In this document: positions 24,449-37,801 of the stretch, one piece after another
How the letters are laid out: every line of letters starts with the position of its first letter
Position numbering within the stretch: position 1 is the stretch's first letter
Source of the DNA: Saccharina japonica
Lineage: Eukaryota; Sar; Phaeophyceae; Laminariales; Laminariaceae
Assembly (NCBI GenBank): GCA_008828725.1
Contig: MEHQ01003929.1
Coordinates: forward strand, 348,776 to 412,775
DNA length: 64,000 nucleotides
Reading direction: 5' to 3'
Notes under the pieces: generated by a model
What the model was told of the DNA's origin: nothing
Seen by the model: the letters and a program-made list of their open reading frames with translations, nothing else
Database searches by the model: none
Program-made: the position numbers and the translations under genes

Positions 24449-25209
24449 TGTAAGGTGCACGGTATAAGAGGACAGGGTATCCCTAGCCAGGTCAGCCTAT
24501 GGAACGGGTACTCGTTGGTACTAACGTGTGTTGTTTGCTTAGAGATAGAAGAAGAGAAGCTTAATTCCGTTATCCCTGATGAACGACTGAGAAGGTGGTG
24601 AGATGGCTAAAAGTCATCGGGAACCATCCCCGGTTCCCACCTAAGATACCGCGTTCCAAGTACTACCAATACGATTCTTATACCTGATACCAGGTATTTA
24701 CCAAACGTTTCCACATCATACCAGCAGTACCATAACACTAGCCCACTCTGATGAGCCGTATATGCAGAAATATGAGAAATTCGTGGAAACCCCGATTCCA
24801 CGAACTAAAACATGAGTCGAAGATGCGGCTCCTCAAAACCCACTCCCACACCTCTGAACGGCAAGGCTACGAAGCCGATTTCCGCCGTTTTTAGGCTCGT
24901 CATGCCGAAAGCAACGCCAAATGTAAGGTGCACGGTATAAGAGGACAGGGTATCCCTAGCCAGGTCAGCCTATGGAACGGGTACTCGTTGGTACTCACGT
25001 GTGTTGTTTGCTTAGAGATAGAAGAAGAGCAGCTTAATTCCGTTATCCCTGATGAACGACTGAGAAGGTGGTGAGATGGCTAAAAGCCATCGGTAACCAT
25101 CCCCGGTTCCCACCTAAGATACCGCCTTCCAAGTACTACCAATACGATTCTTATACCTGATACCAGGTATTTACCAAACGTTTCCACATCATACCAGCAG
25201 TACCATAAC
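24449..25209 (+). repeat. Direct repeat pair of about 287 bp
   Basis: 24449-24735 and 24923-25209 are nearly identical, both beginning GTAAGGTGCACGGTATAAGA and ending CAGCAGTACCATAACA. About 190 bp of unrelated sequence separates them. No TIRs or open frame were found. Confidence 0.85.
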
Positions 25210-25437
25210 ATCTCTATACACAATCCGGACAGGCATGTTTGGTGCGATACTACTCCGCACGCTTAGTATTATACCCGGGTATTGGCCGTGCGCTTTTTTG
25301 TGCGAAAATATGCCTGACGAACAGCACCGCAAAATAACATCGTTTGATTCTCAAGCACACTCCATACTGCCGTGGTGATGTAGTACCGAAAGTACGGATA
25401 AACACTTTAAGACCGGCTTCTACCAAGTCGGAAAAGT

Positions 25438-26000
25438 ATGATGTATTTATTTGTCGCCGAAGCTCGTAGCTGCATCAAAAAAATTAAACAGTATTTTGAG
25501 AAGTCAGTGTTGACCACTACGTTTATAAATCAACTATGGATAGGCAGCCTACCGTGTTTATTCACGCCCGCCACGTACAAAAACAACGTGCGGCGGTGTT
25601 ACAATGAAATACGCCGTCAAGTTGGTGCGACCCCACGCGATAAGGCTGCCCTTTTGATGCCGATGATAATCGTACAGCAACCCCAGGTGATGCTCGCCCA
25701 GTCTTGAACGACGATGAGGATGCTCAGCGACGTCTCGCAACTGTACGTGACTGTGTTTCGCCCCCACAGCACGGACACACCTACCTCCAAACCCCTGGTC
25801 TACTCGGCGTCGCTGTGTGTGGTCGTCTCGTTCAAATTGCACTGCTTTTGTCGCTCGCCGCCCTTTCTATGCCAACCGCACTTGTTGCGTTCCCGTGGGC
25901 CTTGGCAGGCACGGTGCATCCGCTTCTGAATAAGGCCCTGCTTTGGCACGGTTGCGGCACGCGGGGGTGGTGCTTGGGGGGTCAGATTGTGGTACTGTAA
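25438..26000 (+). pseudogene. Coding-like island, two overlapping frames
   Basis: A frame from ATG 25438 to 25707 (with NNVRRCYNEIRRQVGATPRD) overlaps a second frame (25704-26000) that reads DDEDAQRRLATVRDC and then a hydrophobic stretch. Composition suggests real coding sequence broken by a frameshift, or two exons whose junction I could not place. Family not recognised. A following 154-codon frame at 26126 with a Gln run may be a neighbour or chance. Confidence 0.3.
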
Positions 26001-26599
26001 CAATGTTGCTGTCTTAATCGTGCCACAACGACGAACGCTGTCCATCTTGTTCCGCGACAGCCCGCCCCGGTGGCAGTATCCCATATATCAGCAGATACAT
26101 CAACCTTGCACGTAGCCGTAGGGCTATGCATCCACAGGTGGATTTAAAGTATATCTGCGGCGCTCGAACGCGAATTATACGCACAAGCGTTCTTACTTCA
26201 GCAGCCGAAGACGTGCAACAACAGCAGCAGCAGCAGCAGCAGCATCGAGCCAGGTCGAGAAGTACTCGACCTCTATATATTGAGGTGCATTACAGTCATG
26301 TTTTAGGGCTCATCGCGAAACGTGCCGTAGCAGCAGCAGGAATAAATAGTCGGCAGCAGCAGCAGCAGCAGCCGCTCCTCCAGATGGTGGCAACTATCTT
26401 GCCAGTTCTATGGAGACAAAAACCTCACAGCGGGCGCGTAGTTGCTCGGATCTCGGTAATAACCCGCACTTCCTTTACCTTGCTTGATGAGTCGCAGCTC
26501 TGCAGTGCATACGAAATTCGAGGCTCACAACCTATTGGCAGGAACTCAGCACGGTTGCGTGTGGTGCGGCTGCTGAGTAGTGTTAGATAGCAGGACAGG

Positions 26600-29500
26600 A
26601 GATAAACACTACCCTGTCGAACGGAGTTAGTCGGCTGGTTGCATGAGCGTCTGCCCTGCAGATGCGCTGAGAGAAACGGAGCTCCAAAGACAGTTCAATG
26701 TACGCCGTAGTCCGGTACGGTTGTGGTGTTGAAGAGGATGACAGCAAGAAGATAAGAAGAGCAGGAAGGAGAGGGAGTGTGAAGGAGCGCCGCCTGCCTG
26801 TTACAATGTTAGACGAAATACATGCTGCTGCTGTATGCAAGAGATTCCACCACACAACAAGCACGAGCGACGAGATGCCACACGGGCTTGATGATGATCG
26901 ATCGTCTTTCTCGTAAAAGACCTCTACAATTTGAAGAAACGACGAGATACAGCTTCAGGTAAAACCGCTGGTATCGGCAATTGCTTGTTGGCCACTCTAA
27001 CGGTATTTCGAAATAAAAACGAGGCAACAATGAAGGCTCCTCGTCCAACGAAGGCAAACTCGAAGAGCTGTGCCTTCGTCGGTATCCTCATTGGGGTTCC
27101 TCAGGTTTAGACAACATATATCAACAGAGTATACGACACGAAACGAAGTTTTGATTGACCAATCACAAAACTGCGGGCACGAAATGAATTTTTTTCTAGT
27201 ACATATGCTGTCTGTACAGCTATTCAGCATGTCGCGTTTGACAGATCGCATCCCCGCACCCCTTGCATGGCTGCAGTATTCTGGCCCTGCTGCGGCTGCC
27301 TTCGACCGGCGATTGGTATGGGAGTAAAGTACCGGTCCGCGATTCGGTAGGCTGCTGGCTTCGTACTGCTGCTGCTTTCTAGCAAAAAACTGGTACAAAT
27401 ACTTTTGAATAGTTTTCACGAACGGTTTATTTGCTGCACCTTGTCGAACACGGGCGAAATTACGTACCACTGCATACCCATCCCCAATCGATTCGGTATA
27501 CAAGTACTGCTGGTATGCAGCATACCTCAGAGTAACCCGGTACAATAGTATGCCTACGGGATACGCCGTGCACCACTCCATGGTGCGTGTTACTATTCTA
27601 GGGACCGGTGGTTATGGGCGTGTTGTACGAGAGTGCCGATTGTTGTTTGGCTTGATGCGACGGAGATAACGTCTGAAACAAAGTTATGTTATTGTGTTTG
27701 AAACCATGTGGGTAGAACACACAGGGGACACGAACATAACACTCCCGGGTCTTCGTTCGATTTTCGTCAATTCTGAGTTGGGAGTTCTTTGTTTTGGTTT
27801 CAACTTTTTTTCCGGTTGTTTGTTGAACCAGCGAAATCAACAGAATCGTATATTTTGTAGCCTCTGATTTTGTTCTCCTCAAAAATAGGAGGTAAATCCT
27901 GCATGATGAGGACAAAGAAAGCCCTTAATTAAAGTACGCGCGATCGAAGTATCACACTCAGCTACGACTAGAAAAGATGAGTTTCGACGAAATCCTCCAT
28001 CTCACAGCCGTTTGTTTTTCCAATTTTTGTAGAACATTTAGGCGGTGACGGCGTTCTGAAAATTGAACAATGACTGGACAACTTGTGCCTCCAACTCAAA
28101 TGTACCGAAGAAAAACTGCTGATTGAAAGAAAAGGCCGGTGGTGGTTGCATTTTTTTTGTGGCTTACTTTTCTTAACTGACTCTTTGGATCGGGAGAGAG
28201 AGTTTTAATTCCTGTGTATATTCTTCTCCCTCTTTCGCTAAGTTAATTAATGAATTTCGTCTGCCCCCATCCACACTACATTTATATAAATATCTTCCTG
28301 TTATGACAACTGTACAGCTGCACTCGTACGGATCTGCTGTAGTCCTATTTACTCGTACTCGTAGTAAAAAACAAAAATGATTGGAAGGGCCTTCAACTGG
28401 AGCAAGCTTATGAAGAGCTCCGAGTTCCCTTGCTTATGGTGAGACTATATACTTCATATATATGAAGGTTTATTATGCGGTCGATCTGATTTGCTTTTCA
28501 CGTGGCTTTGAACCGCTGCCAATAGCTCATAGCGAACACAGCAGTAGTAGTGAAAAGCAAAAACGAAATAATAATGCCGACGATTTTTTTTATTGTCGGC
28601 AAGATATTGTCACGAACAAATAAATGCCAGAACCGTCCCTATTATGATGTGCACAAGAGTGTTACGGGGGAACATACAGTACTAGTAGTAATCAGGACCA
28701 AATTAAATGTGATATGTAAAAAAACTGGAAAATATTGGATTTTGTGTTTGTCGTTGCTCCTCATGACTATATGATGGCAAGGGGTGGTGAAAGAACGCCT
28801 GTTGCAAATCGTCTCGGTGACCACACAGGTCGCCATTTCCAGGAGGGTTTCACGCTTCAAACTGCAGCTCAGAGGCCGCCAGGAAGCGAGGAGGAGCAGG
28901 GGGGGGGGGATGACAGACCCACACCGATGGCGTGTGGGGATGGAGCTTGGATGCGGCTTAGGACTTAAGAATTGAACGTAAAAAGTGCATATTGGGAAGA
29001 AGGAGGAAGCAAGGTCAACAAATGGAGTATTGTGAATAAATCTTGGCGGGAAGCAGACATAGAAGGGTGTTGGACTGTACGCATAGATAGGTTTCCTTGG
29101 TTTCCGTGGTTTTCTGCTTTTGGGAATTTTATGAGTGATCAACGCTGAAGATCATGCTGCACATTGTCGGGTGGCAAATATAATAATAATATGATGGTCT
29201 CCCGTGACAGTATTCCGTGTATCTGGTATATCACACTGGTGATAAGACAACATACCCCCTACGATACTGCAACCAAGATAGCCCTATATGTAGAGGGGCT
29301 GCATTTTCGGTGTAGTATGAGTATTTTCGCCAAGCAAGTTGTTCAGGTCTGAGTGGTAACAATATCGTCCATATATATATACGAAGCATATTTGAAGCCA
29401 ATGATTGGATTCTGGATTGGATTCCCTTCACTATATGGATGGTATGATTGGAACAATAGCGCGGCACATCATCGCCAGATGGCAAAAGGAACGAACGATA

Positions 29501-29960
29501 ATAATTACTTTTGAATACGGTGGCAACTACATTACTACTACAACAATAGTAGTCTTCGAAAAGTCCCCTATCATTTGACGACATGTCGCGGCAACCCGAG
29601 GGCACAGTAGTAGTGCCACCAAAAAAAACAAAGTATGGACGCGTGCTACGTACGATGATAGAGGTAGCCGGCCCTTTTCGGCTGAAACGTCTTCTGAAGG
29701 ACGGGCGTCCCTTCCTTAACCCAAAATCTTTGGACTTTCATTTTTTATGTTGCTATATTTTTCAGTGTATACTTGGGCCACGGGGTTGCTCATGGCGTCT
29801 TGTACCGCTTCGATTTTCGTCCAACATCAGTTTATGGGTGAGAGGTATGTAGCACTTCGATCAAGTGATCACCCTCAGAAACAAAAGCATACATACCTGG
29901 TACACGGTTCACCTGTACCGTAACAAGCGTCTATTATGTAGATCCCAGACAAGCGACGTG
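26600..29960. other. No firm gene; scattered repeat relics
   Basis: It holds a C-repeat copy (27860-28030), a half A copy near 28660-28745 and a GC-rich island at 28780-28960 with competing plus-strand frames. The 194-codon minus frame ending at 27581 is within chance expectation for this much sequence. Confidence 0.4.
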
Positions 29961-29969
29961 TATGTTCCG

Positions 29970-30016
29970 CGGCATGTCGCGGCATGACGCGGCATGACGC
30001 GGCATGACGCGGCATG
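29970..30016 (+). repeat. 10-bp tandem repeat GCGGCATGAC
   Basis: About five units. Similar words recur at 30398-30420 and 36800-36920 (TGTCGCGGCATG). Confidence 0.7.
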
Positions 30017-30097
30017 CCACCGTAAGGGTTTACGGTTAGGGATAGGGTAAGGGATGCCGCTGTGAGAATATAATGCAATCACGCACTGTCATACGAT

Positions 30098-30400
30098 ATA
30101 TACCGGTATGGAAGAGGCAACAACAATACACAACAACTTTCTACGTAGTAAGCACGTGCGTATGTGTCTTCTGCACGCGCCGACGATGGCTGAATCATTC
30201 AGGCTTCTTCCGTCTACGCTTTCTTGCTTCTAACCGACGCACCAGGCTTCCGGTTAGCCGTAAAGCTTACCGTGGGCCTCGCCGCGGCATCACTGCCGTG
30301 TGATACATGGAAGAGGCTACAATAACACACAAGTTTCTACGTACGTACGTCTTCTGCACACACCGATGGCTGGATCATTCAGGGCACTGCCGCCGTGGCA
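30098..30400 (+). repeat. Diverged tandem duplication
   Basis: ATGGAAGAGGCAACAACAAT with TCTTCTGCACGCGCCGACGATGGCTG at 30098-30210 is repeated in diverged form at 30300-30400. Confidence 0.6.
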
Positions 30401-30890
30401 TGTCGCGGCATGTCGTGGAAATATTGCGGGCAGTGCCAAGAAAGAAAGAACAAATAGGTTATATGTGCATCCTATAACAAAAAACACCCACCTGGTACGT
30501 GATAAGAATAATGGGGGCTGCATTCTTATTGGTGTAACGTTATCAAATATTCAGGGATGACTGATAAGTGTAGTATGTGAATGGTATGATTGAAATAAGA
30601 ACCGCACATTTTTTGTCAGGATGGCACATGGAATAATAATACTAAGGAAATAATGTACACAAGCCTACCCCGTATCATATTGCGAACGTACCTCTTTCGT
30701 GAAATAAATTGAATGTAATCCGTCTCCAACGCAAGCCCTATATACGCTGCAAAACAAGTAGTCCCCTACAACCCGTCGTGGGTAATTGCTTAGCCAGCAA
30801 GTATTCCGAGGCTAAGTAAGCTAGAGTGCTTGAAATTAGGGTTGGGGGCGATGCTTATTGTTCTGCAGCGTTTTCACAGCAGTACTAACT

Positions 30891-31012
30891 ATTACGGAGG
30901 ACCCTACCTGGTAGTAAATAGGACCAAATAGTTATTAGTAAAAGGAATATATATATACTTGAAGTATGTTTTTATGTGTGCGGTAGGTCCTATTTACTTT
31001 GCCTCCCCGCAA
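30891..31012. mobile_element. Family A copy
   Basis: ATTACGGAGGACCCTACCTG on the left and GGTCCTATTTACTTTGCCTC on the right. Confidence 0.7.
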
Positions 31013-31862
31013 CAGCACGTGGAAGGACTACGTAAGCGAACAGAAGGGGCATGTGAAAAAAAGCACTACTTCCGGGCCGTCGGCGTAAAGTCTACCCGTA
31101 CTAATCAAGGAAGAATTGATTTCTAGATCTCCCGCAACAAAAAAAAATACCTCTAGCCAGTCCCAGGGCAAACGAAACAAAAAGGAAAGAACGCGGCCAC
31201 ACTCGCCACCATATCGTGTCCTTCGAAGGTAAAAACTAATTAATGACTTGAAATAGTATGAATTAATTAAAAATATGGCGTTGTATCGTAGGCTTTGGAC
31301 AATGTACGAAACGGGGGCCGGGTGACGCAGGCAATGCAATGATTTGTCCCCGTTGGCACAACGAAAAGTGGATTTTAAGGGCTTGAGGGAAAGGTTCTGC
31401 CGTTCGTTGTCCTATGGTTGCGGCATAGGGGCAAGACGTTATCCTGGTGGTATGATTGCAGCGAAGTAATGCATAGGATCGGGAGACAGGCTGCTAGGGA
31501 GGGAGTTTCCGGTATTATCAGAAAAAAAAAATTTAAAAAAAAACGTTGAAGTAGCAGAACGACGTACCGTTTAAAGTACAGACCTGAGTATCAACTCCTA
31601 CCATATCGTAGATTTAACTCACTAACAGCGTAATATTGTAAGACGGAATATGGAACAAGCACGCCCAATGAGGAGCGTGTACTTCGTATATCAATAGCGC
31701 ATCACGCAGCTTGCAAACTTTAGTTTTCAGCCCTTCAATCGGTCGTGCTTATCACATCTATCTGACGTATTTTAACATTTTTATAAAAACTACAATGAAT
31801 GTCATCCTATATATACCAGGTACCGGTGTGTACGAAGCGGGTTGGGGGTTTTGTTGGACACT

Positions 31863-31986
31863 ATTACGGGAGACCATAGTAAATACTAGTAAATAGGACC
31901 TGCCGTTCACACGAAACCCTATGTATTTACATATTTTTACTAACAACCTTCGGTCCTATTTACTATCTGATCGCCGCCCGCAATAA
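31863..31986. mobile_element. Family A copy
   Basis: ATTACGGGAGACCATAGTAA on the left, CGGTCCTATTTACTATCTGA on the right. Confidence 0.7.
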
Positions 31987-32373
31987 TCGAAAAAAAAAGG
32001 CCATGATAATGTTTTCAGTTTGGGTTTACTCGGTTTTACTGTAGTTTGCCCGCCGCCCTCACTCTCCCCGTCTGGGACTTAAAAAAAAAAAACACACACA
32101 CACACACACTCACAAAAGTGGGGTGTGCCGATTTTCTTGGGGGTTTTTTTGTCGTGTATATGTAAATTATCTGTCCTTGTGTCCGTTCTGGTACTGCTGT
32201 ATGTGGAGCAACTCTCCGGGACATAGTCTACGGCCAACAGGAGAACACAGGTTTGTTTTATGGATGTTTCGTCACAAGAGTGGATATGAAACATGATGAG
32301 AGTGGAAGAAACGGGCCAACTTAGGGGGGGGTGGAACATGGAGCAAGAAATAACCAGTCAGTCATGTACAAAT

Positions 32374-32490
32374 AACACGGGGGGGCATAGTTAATAGGAC
32401 CAAATCTTGTTAGCAAAAATAAGTAAATATATTATATAGGTTTTTGTGTACCGTAGGTCCCTATTTACTCTGTATGGTCCTCCCGTAATA
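32374..32490. mobile_element. Family A copy
   Basis: GGGGGGGCATAGTTAATAGG on the left and CTGTATGGTCCTCCCGTAAT on the right. The core is CAAATCTTGTTAGCAAAAAT. Confidence 0.7.
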
Positions 32491-33264
32491 ACTTGAAAAC
32501 GAATCCATCCGTTTTTTTGTTTGTTGATTTTGAGGATGCCCACGTATCATACAAGGCTAAGTTAAATAATATAGTCCATACTCCTATGTATTAATAGATA
32601 CTACTGCAAGCAGTAACACACCGCACGAATGTCTTGCTGCTGAAATAGGATCAGAGTAATATAGTATATATATATATATACTATAGTCCCTAGCCCCGAC
32701 GCCAAGGAGTTCATCCCTGCAAGAGTAACGCGGGAACATCACCACACAGCAGCAGCAGCAGCAGAGAGCGCAAATGTGTGCAGCCTGGCTGGGGAGTGGA
32801 GAGAGAGGCTGGCCAACGCGTGCGTACGTACGCACGCGCGACAGGCAAAGGACGCGGGAGTGTCAGCGTTGCTTGGAACGGCTGCATCCGGTCAACGGAA
32901 GCCGAGGCACGTTTAAACCGGGCTACGAAACAGAGAAAGGCCAGATTTCTCAAGAGAGAGGAAGGAACAGGGTGGAACAGAAAAAGTAGAAAGAGCAGCT
33001 TAATGTGAAGAGCACACACACAGCAAAATGGGGCACACGCCCCGAGGAAGAACTTTGTTGTTTTGTTTTTCCTGAAATATCGACGCGACTTCAGAGACGA
33101 TGCCAATTGGCACGAAACACACAATACTCCCGTACTACGTACTGTTAAAATGTTTCAAGGCGCGCAACTTCACGGCGAATCCCCCAATATCCATAATATT
33201 TGTGTCTACTGTGTGGACGCTCTACAAGGCTATCCCTACTGCCAGGTACATCAGTAGTAATGCC

Positions 33265-33535
33265 GGTCCCTCTATAGTGCCGGTATGCGTGCGCTAGCCA
33301 ACCATAGCACCGGCACTATACCGGCAACAGGCACTATTCCGTACGACACTGCTGCCCTTTTAGTACCGCAGTGTACAGAAGCCATAATATGGCTCTAAGT
33401 GTAAGTGTTTCGTCCCCACATCGGGGCTGCAGTCCAAAAGGCATCTGTTGCAAGCGATTTCGCCGGCACGATGTAGACCAGTCGGCACTACTGTACTCAG
33501 CCGGCACTATACGTAAAGAAGGACCACCCCTGTAC
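33265..33535 (+). repeat. Repeat F, fullest copy
   Basis: CCGGTATGCGTGCGCTAGCC, CACTATACCGGCAACAGGCA, GCAAGCGATTTCGCCGGCAC and AAGGACCACCCCTGTACTG all recur in the 49090-49275 copy or the window-start copy. Confidence 0.6.
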
Positions 33536-33589
33536 TGTACGAACTACGAACGGTTTTAGCTTATCACAGCGTAGGAGGAGTGGTTTCGC

Positions 33590-34840
33590 TGCTTATACTG
33601 TAGTAGTGTGCTTCGAAGTTTAAAGAAGCGCAGTCCCCGACTATAACCAAGATGATCCGCGCTAAACAGGAGTAGTAGGAGCTCTTTGCATCGGAGAGAC
33701 GACGCGACGTCTTCAAGGGCCAGCGCGAGTTCGGACGAAAACACCAAGTTTTCATGTATAGTTGTTAGCATGGCAGCACGTTGTTTCATCTTGATTGCTG
33801 CACGACGCTACAGCAGTACGTACTCCTTACTGCAGCGTGTGTCCCCCACCGCACGAGTGTTTTATGGCTACTTACAGCACGACGTAAGTTTCTTCAAAGC
33901 TTGAAGAGGCGCGTCTCCCGATACTAAAACGATCCACTGTTGTTTTGGACATGTCCGCGTACGGCCATACTTCGACGCTATCCTCCCCATTGGGTGCCAC
34001 ATCGCACAAACAAGTGCTCGTACTGCTAGAGAAGCGCAGGTCTCGCTACGTGCCAGAAATAAACAAGGCCTCCATACTGCACGGGAGGGAGCTCTAATTA
34101 GCTTCAACCCGTTGCGGCTTCGGAGGCGTCTCACAACCGTGGGACAAAACATCCAATACCCATCATTCAGGGATCTTGGTGTACTTTCAGGGCGCCCCGC
34201 ACGACGCTATTAATAGTAGTATGCGCCTACTACAGCGTGCACGAATGTTCTGTCTCTTCTAAAAAAAGAAGTGCCGTCCCCGCGCGAGTCGCGACTAAAC
34301 TCTTGCCCACAGCACGTACAGTTAGTACATGGTTATAGGGTCACCCCCGCTCTCGCCTGCAGCGCGTGGAGAATAATACCACGTAGTGATTGGTGTCACT
34401 CCCTCCCAGTAAAGATAAGTACTGTATGTAGTGCGACGCTATGCTACTGTAGTACTGTATTACCACACCGCGTGAATGTTCTGTTGCTCCGGTGCAAAAA
34501 GAAGCGCCGTGTCGCGGATATCCTCTTGCCTACTACTACTACTACTACTACAGTACTACGAAGCTGTACTCTTGCCACTGTACATATTACATCACACCAT
34601 ACACCACGTACCTGATACACGATGAAGACCCTGCTCCATAAGAAGCGCCGCGATTACGATGTCCCCTCCTAGAGTATACGTGCTACAGTACTCGTGAATA
34701 TCACGCCCTACACTCCCACAACACCATACGTACATATATAAGAATGTGTGTGGTGTCGCTGCGAAACATAACATAATAAAGAGACGCCGTCCCGACGAAA
34801 TGATAAAAAAAAGAGGCATCGTCCCGACTTAATAACGTTC
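33590..34840 (+). repeat. Degenerate tandem array
   Basis: About eight diverged units share AGAAGCGCCGTCCCCGAC-like and CACGAATGTTCTGTTGCTCC-like blocks (near 33625, 33905, 34030, 34268, 34497, 34640, 34780 and 34810), with CTA/TAC microsatellite between. Open frames over it are repeat-derived. Confidence 0.6.
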
Positions 34841-35159
34841 CACGAGCTACGGAAGCACTACTGCCTCAAGACGCGAGGGCGTCAGCAGCGGCGGCGCAAC
34901 CTGGGACGAAACCCCCCAGTATGGTGTACAGTGTGTGATACGTGTAGGCTGGGTAGTCTGTACTTCATATTACAAAACGTTCAGTACATGTAGTCGCGTT
35001 CAGCAGGAGCGGCGGCCGTGAGCGGTAGAGCTACTACTACTGTGTTCAAGAGAGCCTATGAATAGGAACACGCACACCGGATAAAACGCCATGTAATAAT
35101 ATAAATAGGCTCTTGGCGGTTTTCAGACAAACCGGAACCTTCCCGAGAATGCGGCGAGA

Positions 35160-37801
35160 CTACGGAATAGCTGTACAGCAGTTTATTCTATCATCACCGA
35201 GAACGGAGCCTTCTTTTAGATTGTCGCCAGCACACCGATTGCAGTCCTCTTTGTTTGTGCACTGTTCCACACAGCACCACCTAAATCCCAACAATGATAT
35301 TGTTCTCAGCCATTATTTTTGGCGCGTCATGGTGTCAAAAATACCCTATTATTCTACCTGCCTACTACCCAAGTGCATCCGTACCGGCCTAGGTTTCATC
35401 TGCCTCAGCGCTAAGCCTTTGTTACCACACGCCATTTTGGGAACAAGTACCGCAACCCCTGATAGGTTATGAGCCTCGACGTATTCAGCGCTTCACGTCG
35501 AGCCGCGGTTCTTCCGGTTCGTTAAGTGAAGACTGCGTCTGATGCCCCAGCTGCAACTAGTAGTGACTGGCACGGACACCAGAGGCCTGCTGTGCTGTGA
35601 GTGTCCAAGAGCCTCGTCATCGATCTTGAGGCTGCAACTACAAAAAACAGCGTCTGCTTTCCGGCAGTGCTGTCAGGATAATAATCACCGTCTGGAGCTG
35701 CTACTGCTGCTACGAACGTGCTCGTACTTTTTCAAGGACCTCCTGCGCGTTTCACGAGACCGTTGTACTTCTGGAACAACCATCGGCGGACTGCACTGCT
35801 GAACAAAACGACTGAGCTCGAGTTGTGAGTGCCAGGACTATGAGAACGACACCTGCTACGGTAGAGGTTCACCATGTTTTTTTCTGAGAGTGGTCACTTA
35901 AGGAGCTCTACACACCTGACCCGAAAACTGATTTTGGAGGAAAACAAAAGTGATACTCGATGAACAATCCCGCGGCCTGAGCATAAGATGAAACGTTCTG
36001 CAACACAAGAATATAAGGCCGATGATTTTGAGGTAAGGGACCCCGTCATTCAGAAACCGTTCCAGTCAACAAGTGCTACTTCTATCGTAGCACGCGTCGA
36101 ACGGGAAAGCGGGATTCCAACGTCGCGAGCAACATTTACCAAACGTATATTCGACGCCATGAGGCGATTTGTCGCGATGGGAGGCCAGTCGAGACCGACA
36201 GAGAGTACGGATAATACAGGAGGACGAGGTCGTACAACAGCGGGTGCAACATGCTTGCGAAAAACAACAAAACAACAAGCGGGCAGTGAATTCGCGACGA
36301 CATTTCGGGCATCAAGTTCGACGATAGTTTCTGCGTCGGCTTTCAGCTTTAGAGCGCATGAAACCCCATAGGAAAATGATGAATATTGACTGGGATCGGT
36401 GGGGCAACATCAGTATCGCCTGGGATTGGCATCATTGGTCATCGCTACTGCAGGATCGCCGGGGGAATAACATAATCACCTGGGGTAGTCATTAAAGTCA
36501 TCGCTGGAGCAACCACATCATTGCCTGGGATCGCCATCATCATCGGCGTCATCGCTGCGATCGCTGGGATCGCTGGACTGAAGCAACACCATCATCATTG
36601 CCTGGAACCGCCATTGCCACCATGATTGGGGTCACTGGAGCAACATCACCATCATCGCCTGGGATCGCTATAAATCTCCTTACTGCATGGGAACTGCCAT
36701 CGCTGGGATTGCTGGAGCAATTTTTAGCATTGCCTGGGATCGGCGTCATCACAGGAATGTGAATTTCTATTTGACTTTATCGTGGCACTGTCCTCGACAG
36801 GCCGTGACATGTCGCGGCGCATGTCACGGCATGTCGCGAGCAGAACAACGAGAAAAGTCAACCGATGTACATCCCTGACAAGCCGCGACATGTGCCACGG
36901 CATACCCTGCGGAATGTCGCGGGCAGGGCCAGGAAAAATCATATAATGCACATCATCATCATTGTTTGAGATCGTAATTGTCGTCATCATGGGACCGCTG
37001 GAGCCTCGCATCCTCCCGGGGTCGTTCATCGTGGGATTGACCCGACACCGTCTTCGGAAACGACGCAATCGTGGGGTTGTCCGCGCGTTGTCGCTGGACT
37101 CGCCGCATCCATGTATGTATGCCTCGGGGTCGTCAGAGGGACGTCGCAGTTTAACGGCATCCGGAATCGGGCCACAGATTACTTACTGCGCCACCCGCAG
37201 GAGCCGCTGAGGCATTGCCATCGCCAGCACAAGTGGCCGGACCCCCTGGCACAATGTGGGCGTAAATAAATACTTGCGGGGACATCGGGCAGTGTAGCAA
37301 GCACATCAATACAACAGGCGTACCGAATTGAGAGGTTGCCAAAAACAGTTTGGGGTTTGTTATATTTTGTTCAATGTCTCCAAACTGATGTTTTTGCGCC
37401 CGCATTGTGCAGGGGGGGGGCACCTGTGACGGGTCGTCTGAGCGCGAGAGTCGCCGGGAAGACGTATCCAGGGATCGCTGCAAACCAACGCGGGTGGAAT
37501 TGCCGAAACGAAACAAATCGGAATCGCTACAACACTGCCGTTCGATTGTGCTACCGGAGATTCCGGGGTCGCCGCAACAGTAACAACGTGACGTTGCCGA
37601 AGTGTCTTTCGATGCCGAAGTGCCTTGTTCGGGATCGGCCCACAGCATCATACTTTGACATTTCCGGGGGAGATCGTCTTCTGGAATTTCCCTATCACTA
37701 ACGCTTAGTGCTGTGCCGGAACATCGCGTCTGGGGTCGCTGAACATCGTCATCATCGTTTAGGGCTGTGCCGGACCTTCGCGTCTGGGATCGCTGAACAT
37801 C
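35160..37801 (-). CDS. Minus-strand split gene ending in a Cys-rich segment (gene 2, 5' incomplete)
   Basis: Exons in transcript order are 37801/37384-37187, 36346-36140, 35798-35689 and 35280-35160. Donors are GTAAGT, GTAAAT and GTGATT. Acceptors include TTTTGTTCAG and GGGATTTAG. Phases 0/0, 0/0, 0/2 and 2/stop all agree, which is strong support. The first listed exon has an open frame back to a stop at 37802-37804. Its upstream part carries an in-frame 54-bp (18-codon) repeat, and its true acceptor is uncertain (37384 is one choice). The protein shows a hydrophobic FGTPVVLMCLLHC and SPQVFIYAHIV region, a 69-codon exon, a basic RSRETRRRSLKKY segment with six Ser, and a terminal exon with WCCVEQC, DCNRCAG and NCC motifs (seven Cys in 40 codons), suggesting a disulfide-bonded or metal-binding C-terminus. 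Family not recognised. The intron 35799-36139 holds a complete repeat B. Confidence 0.6.
35852..36099 (+). mobile_element. Complete 248-bp repeat B with inverted ends, inside an intron
   Basis: The left end CTGCTACGGTAGAGGT and right end ACTTCTATCGTAGCACGCG are inverted repeats. The inside shows ACTGATTTTGGAGGAAAACA and CGATGAACAATCCCG. This is the cleanest unit-length B copy. Confidence 0.8.
36390..36760 (+). repeat. Degenerate tandem repeats ATCGCTGG / GCAACATCATCATC
   Basis: Units of about 45-55 bp contain GCCTGGGATCGCCATCATC, CTGGAGCAACA and GTCATCGCTG. A related array is at 37700-37900, where units are 54 bp and in frame with gene 2. Confidence 0.65.

Noticed and set aside
26997..27581. 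194-codon minus-strand frame
   Set aside because: About one frame of this length is expected by chance in 64 kb at this base composition; no domain or splice support.
30020..30055. Interstitial telomere-like words (GGTTTACGGTTAGGG)
   Set aside because: Only a few degenerate words, not a tandem TTAGGG or TTTAGGG array.
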